A DNA stretch of 64,000 nucleotides from Streptomyces sp. NBC_01497 (GTDB taxonomy: Bacteria; Actinomycetota; Actinomycetes; Streptomycetales; Streptomycetaceae): the NCBI RefSeq assembly GCF_036250695.1, contig NZ_CP109427.1:3100001-3164000 (forward strand), written 5' to 3'. Positions 43,615-54,467 of the stretch are shown one piece after another. The notes under the pieces are model-generated. The model saw only the letters and a list, made by a program, of their open reading frames with translations. It was not told the DNA's origin and searched no databases. Both the position numbers and the translations under genes were made by a program. The stretch's first letter is position 1. Every line of letters starts with the position of its first letter.

Positions 43615-46600
43615 TCAGCGTGTGGTCTTGTACGAGGCGGTCGCCTGCTGGTAGATCTCGCTGACCTCGTCGCGCTGGCTGTCCGGGCCGATCACCTGGA
43701 CGACGTGGTACCTGCCGCCGATGATCATGGCGAGGTTCCGGACGTACACCGTGCGGCCGTTGCTGTCCTGCCAGGTGTACTGGCCCTCGGCCATGGCCTG
43801 TTGGCCCACGTCGATGCGGCGCAGACCGGAGGCGCTCGCCCAGGTCGAGGCGCGGAACGGCTGGAGCTCGGGCTCCTTGTCGCTCTGGTAGACGAGCGGA
43901 TCGCCGCCGTCGGCCTTCACCGTGTCCCGGCCCGGGACGACGATCAGGCTGAAGTCCCCGCTCACGTAACGGACCTGGCCGCTGTCGTTCATCGCGCGGC
44001 GCTGCCAGTCCTGCCGCACCGCGATCTGGAAGCCCTCGGGGTCCTTGCGCAGCACGTACCCCTTCGCGAGGTGCGTGCCGGAGCCCGCGGCGACGGTCGG
44101 CGCGGTGGACGCGCCCGCGTTCCCGCTCCCGGCGGGCGCGCTGCCCGTGGCCGCCGGGGTGCCACCGGATGCCGCGGACGCCGGGGCCGATCCCCCGGAG
44201 CCCGAAGGCGCCGGGGCGGCGGACGAACCGGGCGGGACCTCCCGCACGCTCTGCCCCTGGGTGTCGCCCGACTTCGGCAGGAACATCACCGCGTAGACGA
44301 TGGCCCCGACGAGCACCAGCAGGATCAGGACCAGGAGCGTGCGGCCCAGCGACCTCGGCCGCCGGGACGCCTGCCGCTGAGCGGGCTGCCGGGCCCCCCG
44401 GCCCTCCTTGCGGGCCTTGCCCGCCTTGGGACGGCGCCCGGGGCCCTCGCGCGGTTCGCTGCCGGCGTGCCCGAAGAGGTCGGCGCTCAGGTCGCGCTCG
44501 TGCCCGGGGTCGGGCGTGCCCGCCGTGGAGTCGAAACCGGCCGCGCCCCCACCGTCGTACGGGGGCGCGTACGGGGCCGCCCGCGCGGTGTCCTCGGCCC
44601 AGGACGGCGCGGAGCCGGCCGGACCGCTCCCCCCGCCGGGCAGCGGGGCGTCGAGGGTCCGCTCCCGTACCGGCGCCTGCTCGGCGTACGCGTACGGACC
44701 GACGTCACCGGCCCGGCCGGCGATGGCGTCGAAGCCGTCCCGGCCGCGCTTGTGGCGGTGCTTGGTGGCGTCGCGGTCGGCCCCGGCCGCCTTCCCCCGC
44801 CCCCAGAAGCGGCGCTTGCGGACCAGCTCGCCCTTGCGGCGCTTGATGGGCAGTCTGCCGTCGACGGTCGGCACGGACACCAGGTCCTGCCCCGCGTCCG
44901 GCTCGGGCGCGGAGCGTACGAGCGACCGCAGCCAGCCCCGCAGTTCCTCGAAGTCGGGCCGCTCCATCGGATCCTGCCGCAGCAGTGACTCCACGACGGG
45001 CCGCAGCGGGCCGCACTCCTCGGCGAAGGCGGGCGGCTCCGAGCAGACGAGCTGCACCAGTTCGACCGCGCTGTCCTCGGGATACGGGGCATACCCCTGC
45101 ACCGCCCGGTAGAGCAGCGCGCCCAGCGCCCAGAGGTCCGTGGCGGGTCCGATCGGCGCCGCGAGCTGCCAGTTCTCGTGGACGGGTCCCGCCTGCTCGG
45201 GCGACCAGCGCTCGGTGACGGCGCCGACGACGGCGATCCTGGCCTGGCGCGCCCGTTCGGCGGCGAGGGGCGTGGCCGGTCCCCCGCCGTGGCGGACCGC
45301 GACGGCTCCGGCCGGGACGGGCTCGCCCCAGCCGACGGCAGCTGATCCGGCGGCCGCGGGCAGCGCGGGACGCTGACCCGGCCGCTCCTGGTCCTGGCCG
45401 TGCCCGGAGCGCTGGGCATCGGCGCGCAGGGCGTCGTTGCGGCCGCTGTTCGCGGGCGTGAACCCGGCGGGGAGGGCCGGGGTGCGGGGGCGCTCGCCGC
45501 CACCGCCCGCCGGCACGTTCCCCGCGGAGTCGTTCCAGGGGGCGGGGCCGTCGCGCCAGGTACCGGCGAGGCGCGGGCGGTACGGCAGCTGCGGATCGTC
45601 GTCGTCCGACTCGGCCTCGGGGTCGCCTTCGGCGTCGCCGAACCCGGTCGGCGGTTGGCTCCACCATTCGGGGCCGGGCCCCTGCCCGCCCGTCGGGGGT
45701 ACCGCGGGTGCTTCGCCCGCCGGGCCCTGACCCGCCGGTGGCTGCCCGATCGGCTCCTGCCCGGCGGGTTCGCGCTGTCCGGGCGGGGCGGGTTCCGCGC
45801 CCCGCCCGCCCTGGCCGGACGGGTCCTGAGACGCCACCTCCCCGGTTTCCCCGAGCTGTCGCGGCGGCTGCTCGTACTCTCCGGCCTCGGGCCCGGACCG
45901 GCGGGAAGCCTCCTCGTACTCCTGCGCGCGCGCCGCAGGACCGTGCGCCTGCTCCTCCTCGGAGGCGCGCGCGGCGGCCCGGGCGCCCGCGCGGTACGCG
46001 GCGATGGCGCCCGCGCGCGCGGCCCGGACCGCCTCGGAGGCACTGTTGGCCGAGGGCAGCGCGGGCTGCGCGTTGGGTCCGCCGTAGGGCGCGGGAACAC
46101 CCGGCGTGCTCTGCTGACGCGGCGCCCTGGGCAGCGCGCCCGACGTACCGGAGGAGGCGCCGTACGGGCTCTCGCCGCCGAACGCCGCGTGCCCCTGCGG
46201 GGCGGGCACACCAGCGGTGGAGGGCCCGGCGGCCGCCGCCGGAGCGCCACTCGGGAACGGATCGGGGCCGGGCGCTTCGTACGGCGGCGCATACGTCTCG
46301 TACGGCTCGTAGGGCGCGCTGGGCAGCTCGTACCCGGGGGCCTGCGGGGGCGGCGGGGTGAACTCGGGGTACTGCGTCGCCTCCGGCCGCTCCCGGCCCC
46401 GCGGATCCTGCTCCAGGCCCGGCACGCGTCCCTGGTCCTGCGGGGACAGGGCCGGTACCTGGCGTACATCGGGAACGCCCCGCGTCTCCGGCTGCCCGGC
46501 GAGCTGTCCGGGGGCTGCGAGCGGGGGGGCCGGCGCGTAGCCGCACAGGGCCTCCTCGGCGGCCCCGGCGGCCAGGCCGGTGAGCACGACACGGCCGTCG

Positions 46601-47118
46601 TCGCAGACCAGCACCGTACGGACGGTGATGTTGCGGTGGACCCAGCCGTGGCCGTGCAGCACGCGGACGGCGGTGAGCACGTCCGACGCGATCTCGGCGG
46701 CCCGGTACGGGTTGAGCGGGCGCTCGGCGATCAGCGCGGCGAGCGGGCGCGCCGCGACCAGTTCGCTCACTATCCACAGCGACCCGGCCTCGGCGAAGAC
46801 GTCGAAGACCTGGTCGAGCCGGGGGTGGTCGGGGACCTGCGCCGCGCTCTGCGCCGCCTCGATGGCCCGGCGCACGGCGGGGTCCGCGGGGCCGCGTGCC
46901 GCCTGCTGTCCGCTCGCCGCCGGGTACGGCACGGCGCTGCCGTCTGGGCCGACGACCTCCGCCTCCACGACCTCCGGCAGCGGCACCTGCCGGACCAGGA
47001 CCTCCTGGCCGCTGTACGTGTCGAAGGCACGCGTCTCGACGACGTCGTACGCGTCGGCGGGCGGCAACGGCAGGCGATAGCGGTCGGCCAGCACCCGTCC
47101 CGCGTACTCCTCCACCAT
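43615..47118 (-). CDS. degenerate protein kinase (pseudokinase) with giant insertion, membrane anchored
   Basis: ATG 47118 (GGGGAGG upstream) gives 1167 residues. The kinase fold starts at residue 1, but no Gly-rich loop is seen, the beta-3 Lys position reads VLVRQV, HRD reads HRNITVRTVL and DFG is lost (LTGLAAG). About 400 residues of Pro/Gln/Gly/Ala-rich disordered sequence (roughly 215-615) interrupt the activation segment before the C-lobe resumes at RWSPEQAGPV and PATDLWALGALLYRAVQGYA. A helix (TLLVLILLVLVGAIVYAVMF, about 925-945) and an exterior domain like those of its neighbours follow. It should bind rather than phosphorylate, perhaps as a scaffold or lipid-II-type sensor partner like MviN/FhaA-type pseudokinases. 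Confidence 0.83.
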   Translation of the reverse strand: MVEEYAGRVLADRYRLPLPPADAYDVVETRAFDTYSGQEVLVRQVPLPEVVEAEVVGPDGSAVPYPAASGQQAARGPADPAVRRAIEAAQSAAQVPDHPRLDQVFDVFAEAGSLWIVSELVAARPLAALIAERPLNPYRAAEIASDVLTAVRVLHGHGWVHRNITVRTVLVCDDGRVVLTGLAAGAAEEALCGYAPAPPLAAPGQLAGQPETRGVPDVRQVPALSPQDQGRVPGLEQDPRGRERPEATQYPEFTPPPPQAPGYELPSAPYEPYETYAPPYEAPGPDPFPSGAPAAAAGPSTAGVPAPQGHAAFGGESPYGASSGTSGALPRAPRQQSTPGVPAPYGGPNAQPALPSANSASEAVRAARAGAIAAYRAGARAAARASEEEQAHGPAARAQEYEEASRRSGPEAGEYEQPPRQLGETGEVASQDPSGQGGRGAEPAPPGQREPAGQEPIGQPPAGQGPAGEAPAVPPTGGQGPGPEWWSQPPTGFGDAEGDPEAESDDDDPQLPYRPRLAGTWRDGPAPWNDSAGNVPAGGGGERPRTPALPAGFTPANSGRNDALRADAQRSGHGQDQERPGQRPALPAAAGSAAVGWGEPVPAGAVAVRHGGGPATPLAAERARQARIAVVGAVTERWSPEQAGPVHENWQLAAPIGPATDLWALGALLYRAVQGYAPYPEDSAVELVQLVCSEPPAFAEECGPLRPVVESLLRQDPMERPDFEELRGWLRSLVRSAPEPDAGQDLVSVPTVDGRLPIKRRKGELVRKRRFWGRGKAAGADRDATKHRHKRGRDGFDAIAGRAGDVGPYAYAEQAPVRERTLDAPLPGGGSGPAGSAPSWAEDTARAAPYAPPYDGGGAAGFDSTAGTPDPGHERDLSADLFGHAGSEPREGPGRRPKAGKARKEGRGARQPAQRQASRRPRSLGRTLLVLILLVLVGAIVYAVMFLPKSGDTQGQSVREVPPGSSAAPAPSGSGGSAPASAASGGTPAATGSAPAGSGNAGASTAPTVAAGSGTHLAKGYVLRKDPEGFQIAVRQDWQRRAMNDSGQVRYVSGDFSLIVVPGRDTVKADGGDPLVYQSDKEPELQPFRASTWASASGLRRIDVGQQAMAEGQYTWQDSNGRTVYVRNLAMIIGGRYHVVQVIGPDSQRDEVSEIYQQATASYKTTR

Positions 47119-47323
47119 GCCTCCCCACACCCCGTAGGCCCGGCCGGTCCTCGCCGCTCTGGTGAAGCGTCAAGTCCGGTCGCTTTCTGGCCTCTTGCGA
47201 CTGCGTACGGTCCGCGACCTCTCACCATACGTGTCTGCGCGCGAACGCGCCGCCCGTCACGGCAACAGGTTGTGGAGGATCACCTTCCGTGACAATGGGC
47301 AAAGATCGTATGGCCGGAACCGT

Positions 47324-49330
47324 CTACATCGTCGGCTTGAACGTGTCGAACGCGGTGTCGCGGAGCGTCGTGCACTCCTTGCTGTTCCACCCACTGGACG
47401 GACAACTGATCATTATCGAATAGCCGTGCTTGGAGTCGATGCGGAAGCCGCGGTCGAGGACCGTGACCCGCTGCCCGCTCTGCTCCCGCTCGAACTGCCA
47501 GTCGGCGACCGTCGGATAACCCTTGTAGTCGGCCTTCTTGATACCGACGAGCTTGTAGTGGCTGCTGCTGCCGCGCACCGCCGGCTCCAGCTGCGTCCAG
47601 GCGACGAGGGCATTGGCTGTGGGGCTACCGGTGAAGTCGACCTGGATGCGCGGGAATCCGCCGTTCGCGCTGAATATCCCGCCCGAGCTCTGACCGGCCG
47701 TGCCCGTCTTGTGAAAGCCCTTCGGCATGGCCATGGAGAACCGGAACTGCCGGTCGGTGACGGTGGCATAGCCCGCCGGAAGCGACGATCCGCCGCCCGC
47801 GGCACCCGCGCTCGCACGACTCCCGCCGGCCGAGGCGGAGCCGGACGGGGACGTATCGCCGGCCGACGGGCTGCCGCCGGGCGACGACGGGGACGCCGAG
47901 CGCTCCCCGCCGGTCCGCGCGGTGCCGCCCGGGGAACCGCCGGCCTTCGCCCCGGCGGAAGCCGGCTGCCGCGGCGTGCCCTGACCCTGGGGCTTGTCGT
48001 CGTCCCCGCCGCTGAGGACGAGAGCGAGCACGATGCCTATCACCACCAGCGCGGCCACACCGGCAATGATCACCATGGTCCGGCGCGGGACCACGTCGGA
48101 CAGCGGCGCGCGCGGCGGGAGCGTCCTGGCCGGGGCCGCCGCCGGAGGTGACGCGGCGACGGACGCCATCGCGGCCGTGCCACGCGTGGCCGACCCGGCG
48201 GCCACCGGCGCCGGGGCCGGCTTCGCCGCGGCGCTCGACCGGGTGGACCTGGCGGGCTTCGACGGCTTGGACGGCCGCGCCCCCGCCGGCTTCGGCCGGG
48301 ACGCGACGGGCGCGGGCGGCGCCTCGGGGAGCGTGATCACCGGGACGGCACGCGTCGACTCCCCGTCGGCGACCGGCTCGGCCTTCCGCTCCGGCTTGTC
48401 CGGCGCGTCGACGATCCGCTGCAGCAGGGCGCGCGTGCGGGCGTCGTCGAGGCGCTGCTCGGGGTCCTTCGCGAGCAGGCCGTAGATGACCTCCTCCAAC
48501 GGGCCCGCGTGCTTCGGCGGATCCACGGACTCGGTCATCACGGCGGTGAGCGTCGCGATGGCGGAGCCCTTGTCGTACGGCGGGGTGCCCTCGACCGCCG
48601 CGTACAGCAGGCCGCCGAGCGACCAGAGGTCGGCCGCGGGCCCCGGCTTGTGGCCGCGGGCGCGCTCCGGCGAGATGTACGAGGGGGCGCCGACGAGCAT
48701 CCCGGTGGAGGTGACCGAAGGGTCGCCCTCGACCTGCGCGATGCCGAAGTCGGTCAGGACGACCCGGCCTTCCTCGGCGATCAGGACGTTGGACGGCTTC
48801 ACGTCACGGTGCAGGATGCCCTGGTCGTGGGCCTGCCGGAGCACGTCGAGGACGGCGAGACCGACCTCGGCGGCGCGGCGCGGGGTGAGCGTGCCGTCCT
48901 CGCGGATGACCTCGGCGAGGGACTTGCCCTCGATGAGTTCCATCACGATCCAGGGCCGGTCGTCCTCGTCCACCACGTCGAAGACGGTGACCGCCCCGTT
49001 GTTGCGGATACGCGCGATGGCCTTCGCCTCGCGCAGGGTCCGCGTGATGAGCCGGCGCTTCTCGTCCTCGTCGATGCTGGTGGGGAACCGAAGCTCCTTC
49101 ACCGCGACCGTACGGCCGAGCATTTCGTCCAGGGCGCGCCAGACGGTGCCCATGCCGCCGCGCCCGAGGACGCCGTTGAGCCGGTAGCGCCCGGCCAGCA
49201 GCCGGGCCTCCTTGGCCTCCTCGGTGTCCGGCTTCGGTGTCTTCGCCTCTTCCCGCTGGGATGCGTCCCGTTGGGGTTCGTCCCGTTGGCGGTCCCGCGC
49301 CGCGCCCCGCGGCTGCTCAGCCTCCGACAT
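47324..49330 (-). CDS. receptor-type Ser/Thr protein kinase
   Basis: The 668-residue protein starts MSEAEQPRGAARDRQRDEPQ at ATG 49330, with AGAGGGG upstream. The kinase domain (about 46-310) contains LGRGGMGTVWRA, VAVKELRFP, LHRDVKPSNVLI, LTDFGIAQVEGDP and SPERARGHKPG, all intact. An Ala/Pro/Lys-rich linker carries likely phosphorylation sites. The helix is MVIIAGVAALVVIGIVLALV (about 419-440). The exterior domain (about 520-668) has DRQFRFSMAMPKGF and ends DTAFDTFKPTM. It heads the three-kinase row, and 205 bp separate it from the pseudokinase gene, room for a separate promoter. Confidence 0.92.
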   Translation of the reverse strand: MSEAEQPRGAARDRQRDEPQRDASQREEAKTPKPDTEEAKEARLLAGRYRLNGVLGRGGMGTVWRALDEMLGRTVAVKELRFPTSIDEDEKRRLITRTLREAKAIARIRNNGAVTVFDVVDEDDRPWIVMELIEGKSLAEVIREDGTLTPRRAAEVGLAVLDVLRQAHDQGILHRDVKPSNVLIAEEGRVVLTDFGIAQVEGDPSVTSTGMLVGAPSYISPERARGHKPGPAADLWSLGGLLYAAVEGTPPYDKGSAIATLTAVMTESVDPPKHAGPLEEVIYGLLAKDPEQRLDDARTRALLQRIVDAPDKPERKAEPVADGESTRAVPVITLPEAPPAPVASRPKPAGARPSKPSKPARSTRSSAAAKPAPAPVAAGSATRGTAAMASVAASPPAAAPARTLPPRAPLSDVVPRRTMVIIAGVAALVVIGIVLALVLSGGDDDKPQGQGTPRQPASAGAKAGGSPGGTARTGGERSASPSSPGGSPSAGDTSPSGSASAGGSRASAGAAGGGSSLPAGYATVTDRQFRFSMAMPKGFHKTGTAGQSSGGIFSANGGFPRIQVDFTGSPTANALVAWTQLEPAVRGSSSHYKLVGIKKADYKGYPTVADWQFEREQSGQRVTVLDRGFRIDSKHGYSIMISCPSSGWNSKECTTLRDTAFDTFKPTM

Positions 49331-49873
49331 GCGTCCCCTCTGCGATTCCCGTAACGCGCCCTGGCAGAGGCTCCATTGTCCCCCACGCGGCGGCCCCGGG
49401 TCCCCCCGGGTCTGAAAGGTAGCGCAGGCTCCGGCTCGCCCGTGCGGGGGCGGGGGCATGTGCCGGGCGCACCCGCCCCGTCGGCAACCCCCGTCCCCAC
49501 CGCCCCGCTCCGCCCCCCGGCCCCGCACCCGGAACGCGGCGCCCGGCCGGCACCCGGTACGGCGGCAAAGACCTGAGCCGGTCCCGGCGCGCCCTCGTAC
49601 CCGCCCGAATGCCGCGCACGACGCACGGCACGCTCGCCGCCCCCGCACCCCCGACGTGACCCGCCCCACCTGCGACAACACGCCGACTTGCAAGATCCCA
49701 CAATGCGGCATATCGGTCATATTTACGCCTAGTCTGACAGCGCGTCCGATCGCTGCGTGCGTCGGGGCCGCCGTGCAGGGCGCGCACCACGCGTGCGCGC
49801 CAGGCCCCGCCCGACGCCCGCATCCCGGCGGGCGTCCACAGTCCACTCCGAACAGGGAAGGACGGCCGCCGCC
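49331..49873. promoter_or_regulatory. 543-bp divergent promoter region
   Basis: The region lies between the leftward kinase gene and the rightward sugar-nucleotide dehydrogenase gene. Most is Pro/Ala-coding-like GC sequence without a gene. Bases 49695-49742 are AT-richer (CACAATGCGGCATATCGGTC, then ATATTTACGCCTAG) and are the best place for promoters. GGAAGG just before ATG 49874 is the ribosome site. Confidence 0.4.
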
Positions 49874-51142
49874 ATGCCCGCAGACCTCGCCGTCGTCGGA
49901 CTCGGCCACCTCGGCCTGCCGCTCGCACGCGCCGCCGTGTCCGCCGGGATCGCCACCGTCGGGTTCGACACCGACCCGCGTCCGGTCGCACAACTCACCG
50001 CAGGACACACGCCCGCCGAGGGGGCCCTGACCGCGGCCGAGGCGCGCCGCATGCTGTCCGGCGGCTTCCGCCCCACCACCGATCCGGCCGAACTCGGCCG
50101 CGTCCGCACAGCCGTCATCTGCGCTCCCGCGCCGCTCGGCGCCGACCGTACGCCCGACCTGAGCGCCGTGGGCGAGGCCGCCCGCGCCCTGGCCGCGCGG
50201 TTGCGCCCGCACACGACCGTACTGCTGGAGTCACCCGTGGCGCCCGGCACCACGGAAGGCTTCCTGCGCGACCTCCTGGAGGAGGGGTCCGGGCTGCGCG
50301 CGGGCCGCGACTTCCACCTCGCGTACTCCCCCGGCCGGCTCGACCCCGGCAGCCGCACCCACGGCATCGCCAACACGCCCAAGGTCATCGGCGGTCTCAC
50401 CCCGGCCTGCACCGAGTCCGCCGCCGCCTTCTACGGCCGCCTCACCGAGAAGGTGGTCCGCGCGCGCGGCCCCCGGGAGGCCGAGACGGTCAAACTGCTG
50501 GAGACGAACTTCCGGCACGTCAACATCGCACTCGTCAACGAGATGGCGATCCTCTGCCACGACCTGGGCGTCGACCTGTGGGACGTCATCCGCTGCGCGG
50601 AGACCAAACCCTTCGGCTTCCAGGCGTTCCGGCCAGGCCCCGGCGTCGGCGGGCACGGCCTGCCGATCGACCCCGGTTACCTCCCGCACACCGGGCGCGC
50701 GCCCGGCCACCCCCACCCGCTGCGGATGGTCGGCCTCGCACAGGAGATCAACGGCCGGATGCCGCAGTACGTGATCCAGCGCTGCGCCACCCTCCTCAAC
50801 GAGCACGGCAAATCGGCCCGGGGCGCGCGGGTCCTGCTGCTCGGCGTCACGTACAAGCAGGACCTCGCCGACCAGGAGGCGTCACCCGCCACCGAGATCG
50901 CCGGCCGGCTGATGGACCTGGGCGCGACCGTCAGCTACCACGACCCGTACGTCGCGGAGTGGGGCGTACGCGGGCTGCCCCTGCCCCGGGCGGAATCGCT
51001 GTACGAGGCGGCGGCGGACGCCGACCTGACGGTGCTGCTCCAGCACCACCGCACCTATGACCTGCAGGGCCTCGCGGTCAAGGCGCAACTGCTGCTGGAC
51101 ACCCGGGGCGCGAGCCCCGCGGGGGCCGCCCACCGGCTCTGA
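49874..51142 (+). CDS. UDP-ManNAc/UDP-Glc dehydrogenase-like protein lacking the catalytic Cys
   Basis: The 422-residue protein begins MPADLAVVGLGHLGLPLARA, a GxGxxG Rossmann motif. Family segments are ESPVAPGTTE, LAYSPGRLDPG, KLLETNFRHVNIALVNEMAI (with Lys and Asn active-site residues), KPFGFQAFRPGPGVGGHG and GVTYKQDLADQEASPA. In active enzymes the GGH is followed by the nucleophile Cys (GGHC); here codons CAC GGC give GGHG, so the Cys is Gly. Normal two-step oxidation to a uronic acid would not work. It may be inactive, regulatory or perform only a partial reaction. ATG 49874 follows GGAAGG. No polysaccharide genes are near. Confidence 0.85.
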   Translation: MPADLAVVGLGHLGLPLARAAVSAGIATVGFDTDPRPVAQLTAGHTPAEGALTAAEARRMLSGGFRPTTDPAELGRVRTAVICAPAPLGADRTPDLSAVGEAARALAARLRPHTTVLLESPVAPGTTEGFLRDLLEEGSGLRAGRDFHLAYSPGRLDPGSRTHGIANTPKVIGGLTPACTESAAAFYGRLTEKVVRARGPREAETVKLLETNFRHVNIALVNEMAILCHDLGVDLWDVIRCAETKPFGFQAFRPGPGVGGHGLPIDPGYLPHTGRAPGHPHPLRMVGLAQEINGRMPQYVIQRCATLLNEHGKSARGARVLLLGVTYKQDLADQEASPATEIAGRLMDLGATVSYHDPYVAEWGVRGLPLPRAESLYEAAADADLTVLLQHHRTYDLQGLAVKAQLLLDTRGASPAGAAHRL

Positions 51143-51221
51143 GCCGGGTCGACCGCGTGCCGCCGGCGGGGCGGAGCTTCCCCGGAGTCCGCCGCCTCGC
51201 TCTCGGCAGGGCGACAGGAGC

Positions 51222-51268
51222 GGCCGTCCCGCTGCCCGCACCGGAACCGGCGGGGCAGCGGGACGGCC
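51222..51268. terminator. long hairpin terminator (first of two)
   Basis: GGCCGTCCCGCTGCCC (51222-51237) pairs perfectly with GGGCAGCGGGACGGCC (51253-51268), a 16-bp stem with a 15-nt loop, between convergent genes. Confidence 0.8.
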
Positions 51269-51279
51269 CAGGGACGACA

Positions 51280-51320
51280 GCGGCGGGGCGGCACCCGGTC
51301 ATCCGGTGCCGCCCCGCCGC
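51280..51320. terminator. long hairpin terminator (second of two)
   Basis: GCGGCGGGGCGGCACC (51280-51295) pairs perfectly with GGTGCCGCCCCGCCGC (51305-51320), a 16-bp stem with a 9-nt loop, 17 bp past the guaB3 stop codon. With the preceding hairpin it insulates two convergent genes. Confidence 0.82.
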
Positions 51321-51336
51321 CTCGCGTACGCCTGGC

Positions 51337-52461
51337 TCAGCGCTTGTGCTGCGCGTCCGCCACCGTGACCTCGACCCGCTGGAACTCCTTGAGCTCGCTG
51401 TAGCCGGTCGTCGCCATGGCGCGGCGCAGGGCGCCGAAGAAGTTCATCGAACCGTCGGGGAAGCGGGAAGGACCCGTGAGGACCTCCTCCGTGGTGCCGA
51501 CCATGCCGAGGTCGACGAGCTTGCCCCGCGGCACGTCCTCGTGGACGGCCTCCATGCCCCAGTGGCGGCCCTTGCCGGGCGCGTCCGAGGTGCGCGCGAG
51601 CGGCGAGCCGATCATCACCGAGTCGGCGCCGCAGGCGATCGCCTTCGGCAGGTCGCCGGACCAGCCGACCCCGCCGTCCGCGATCACGTGCACGTACCGG
51701 CCGCCGGACTCGTCCATGTAGTCCCGGCGGGCCGCGGCCACGTCGGCGACGGCGGTCGCCATCGGCACCTGGATGCCCAGCACGTTGCGGGTGGTGTGCG
51801 CGGCGCCGCCGCCGAAACCGACGAGGACCCCGGCCGCGCCCGTACGCATCAGGTGCAGCGCCGCCGTGTAGGTGGCGCAGCCGCCGACGATGACCGGCAC
51901 GTCCAGCTCGTAGATGAACTGCTTGAGGTTGAGGGGCTCGGCCGCGCCCGACACGTGCTCGGCGGAGACCGTCGTCCCACGGATCACGAAGATGTCCACG
52001 CCCGCGTCGACCACGGCCTTGGAGAACTGCGCGGTGCGCTGCGGCGAGAGCGCGGCGGCGGTGACCACACCCGAGTCACGCACCTCCTTGATGCGCTGCC
52101 CGATCAGCTCCTCCTTGATGGGAGCCGCGTAGATCTCCTGGAGACGGCGGTTCGCCGTGGACTCCTCAAGACCCGCGATCTCGTCCAGCAGCGGCTGCGG
52201 GTCCTCGTACCGGGTCCACAGCCCTTCGAGGTTGAGCACGCCGAGGCCGCCGAACTCACCGATGCGGATGGCGGTCTCCGGAGAGACCACCGAGTCCATG
52301 GGAGCGGCGAGGAACGGCAGCTCGAAGCGGTAGGCGTCGATCTGCCACGCGATCGAGACCTCCTTCGGGTCGCGCGTGCGCCGGCTGGGGACGACGGCGA
52401 TGTCGTCGAACGCGTACGCCCTGCGCCCGCGCTTGCCGCGCCCGATCTCGATCTCAGTCAC
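51337..52461 (-). CDS. guaB3: IMP dehydrogenase-related protein, GuaB3 family
   Basis: The 374-residue TIM-barrel protein begins MTEIEIGRGKRGRRAYAFDD and includes LPFLAAPMDSVVSPETAIRI, VIVGGCATYTAALHLMRTGA and VIADGGVGWSGDLPKAIACG. It lacks CBS domains. Where IMP dehydrogenase has the catalytic Cys loop (GSICTTR), this has GGGAAHTTRNVLG, so the Cys is missing, as is usual in actinobacterial GuaB3 paralogues. Its role is probably in purine balance, GMP-reductase-like or regulatory, but is not settled to my knowledge. It follows guaB on the same strand after 133 bp, the standard Streptomyces order. Confidence 0.92.
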   Translation of the reverse strand: MTEIEIGRGKRGRRAYAFDDIAVVPSRRTRDPKEVSIAWQIDAYRFELPFLAAPMDSVVSPETAIRIGEFGGLGVLNLEGLWTRYEDPQPLLDEIAGLEESTANRRLQEIYAAPIKEELIGQRIKEVRDSGVVTAAALSPQRTAQFSKAVVDAGVDIFVIRGTTVSAEHVSGAAEPLNLKQFIYELDVPVIVGGCATYTAALHLMRTGAAGVLVGFGGGAAHTTRNVLGIQVPMATAVADVAAARRDYMDESGGRYVHVIADGGVGWSGDLPKAIACGADSVMIGSPLARTSDAPGKGRHWGMEAVHEDVPRGKLVDLGMVGTTEEVLTGPSRFPDGSMNFFGALRRAMATTGYSELKEFQRVEVTVADAQHKR

Positions 52462-52594
52462 GTTGTGGCCTTTCCCTCTACGTCTGCCGCCCCAAGTATC
52501 CCCGAGGAGCGGCTGCGGACACGGCGCAGGGGCGGGCCCGGATTCCCGGTCACCGCCCCTGCGCCCCGGTGTCCCGGTGCGAACCGCGCGAACC

Positions 52595-54467
<1,873 letters not shown>

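Noticed and set aside
45400..47292. Long rightward frame of 630 codons opposite the pseudokinase gene
   Set aside because: The leftward frame has membrane, kinase-fold and exterior domain features; the rightward one is Arg/Gly/Leu shadow sequence.
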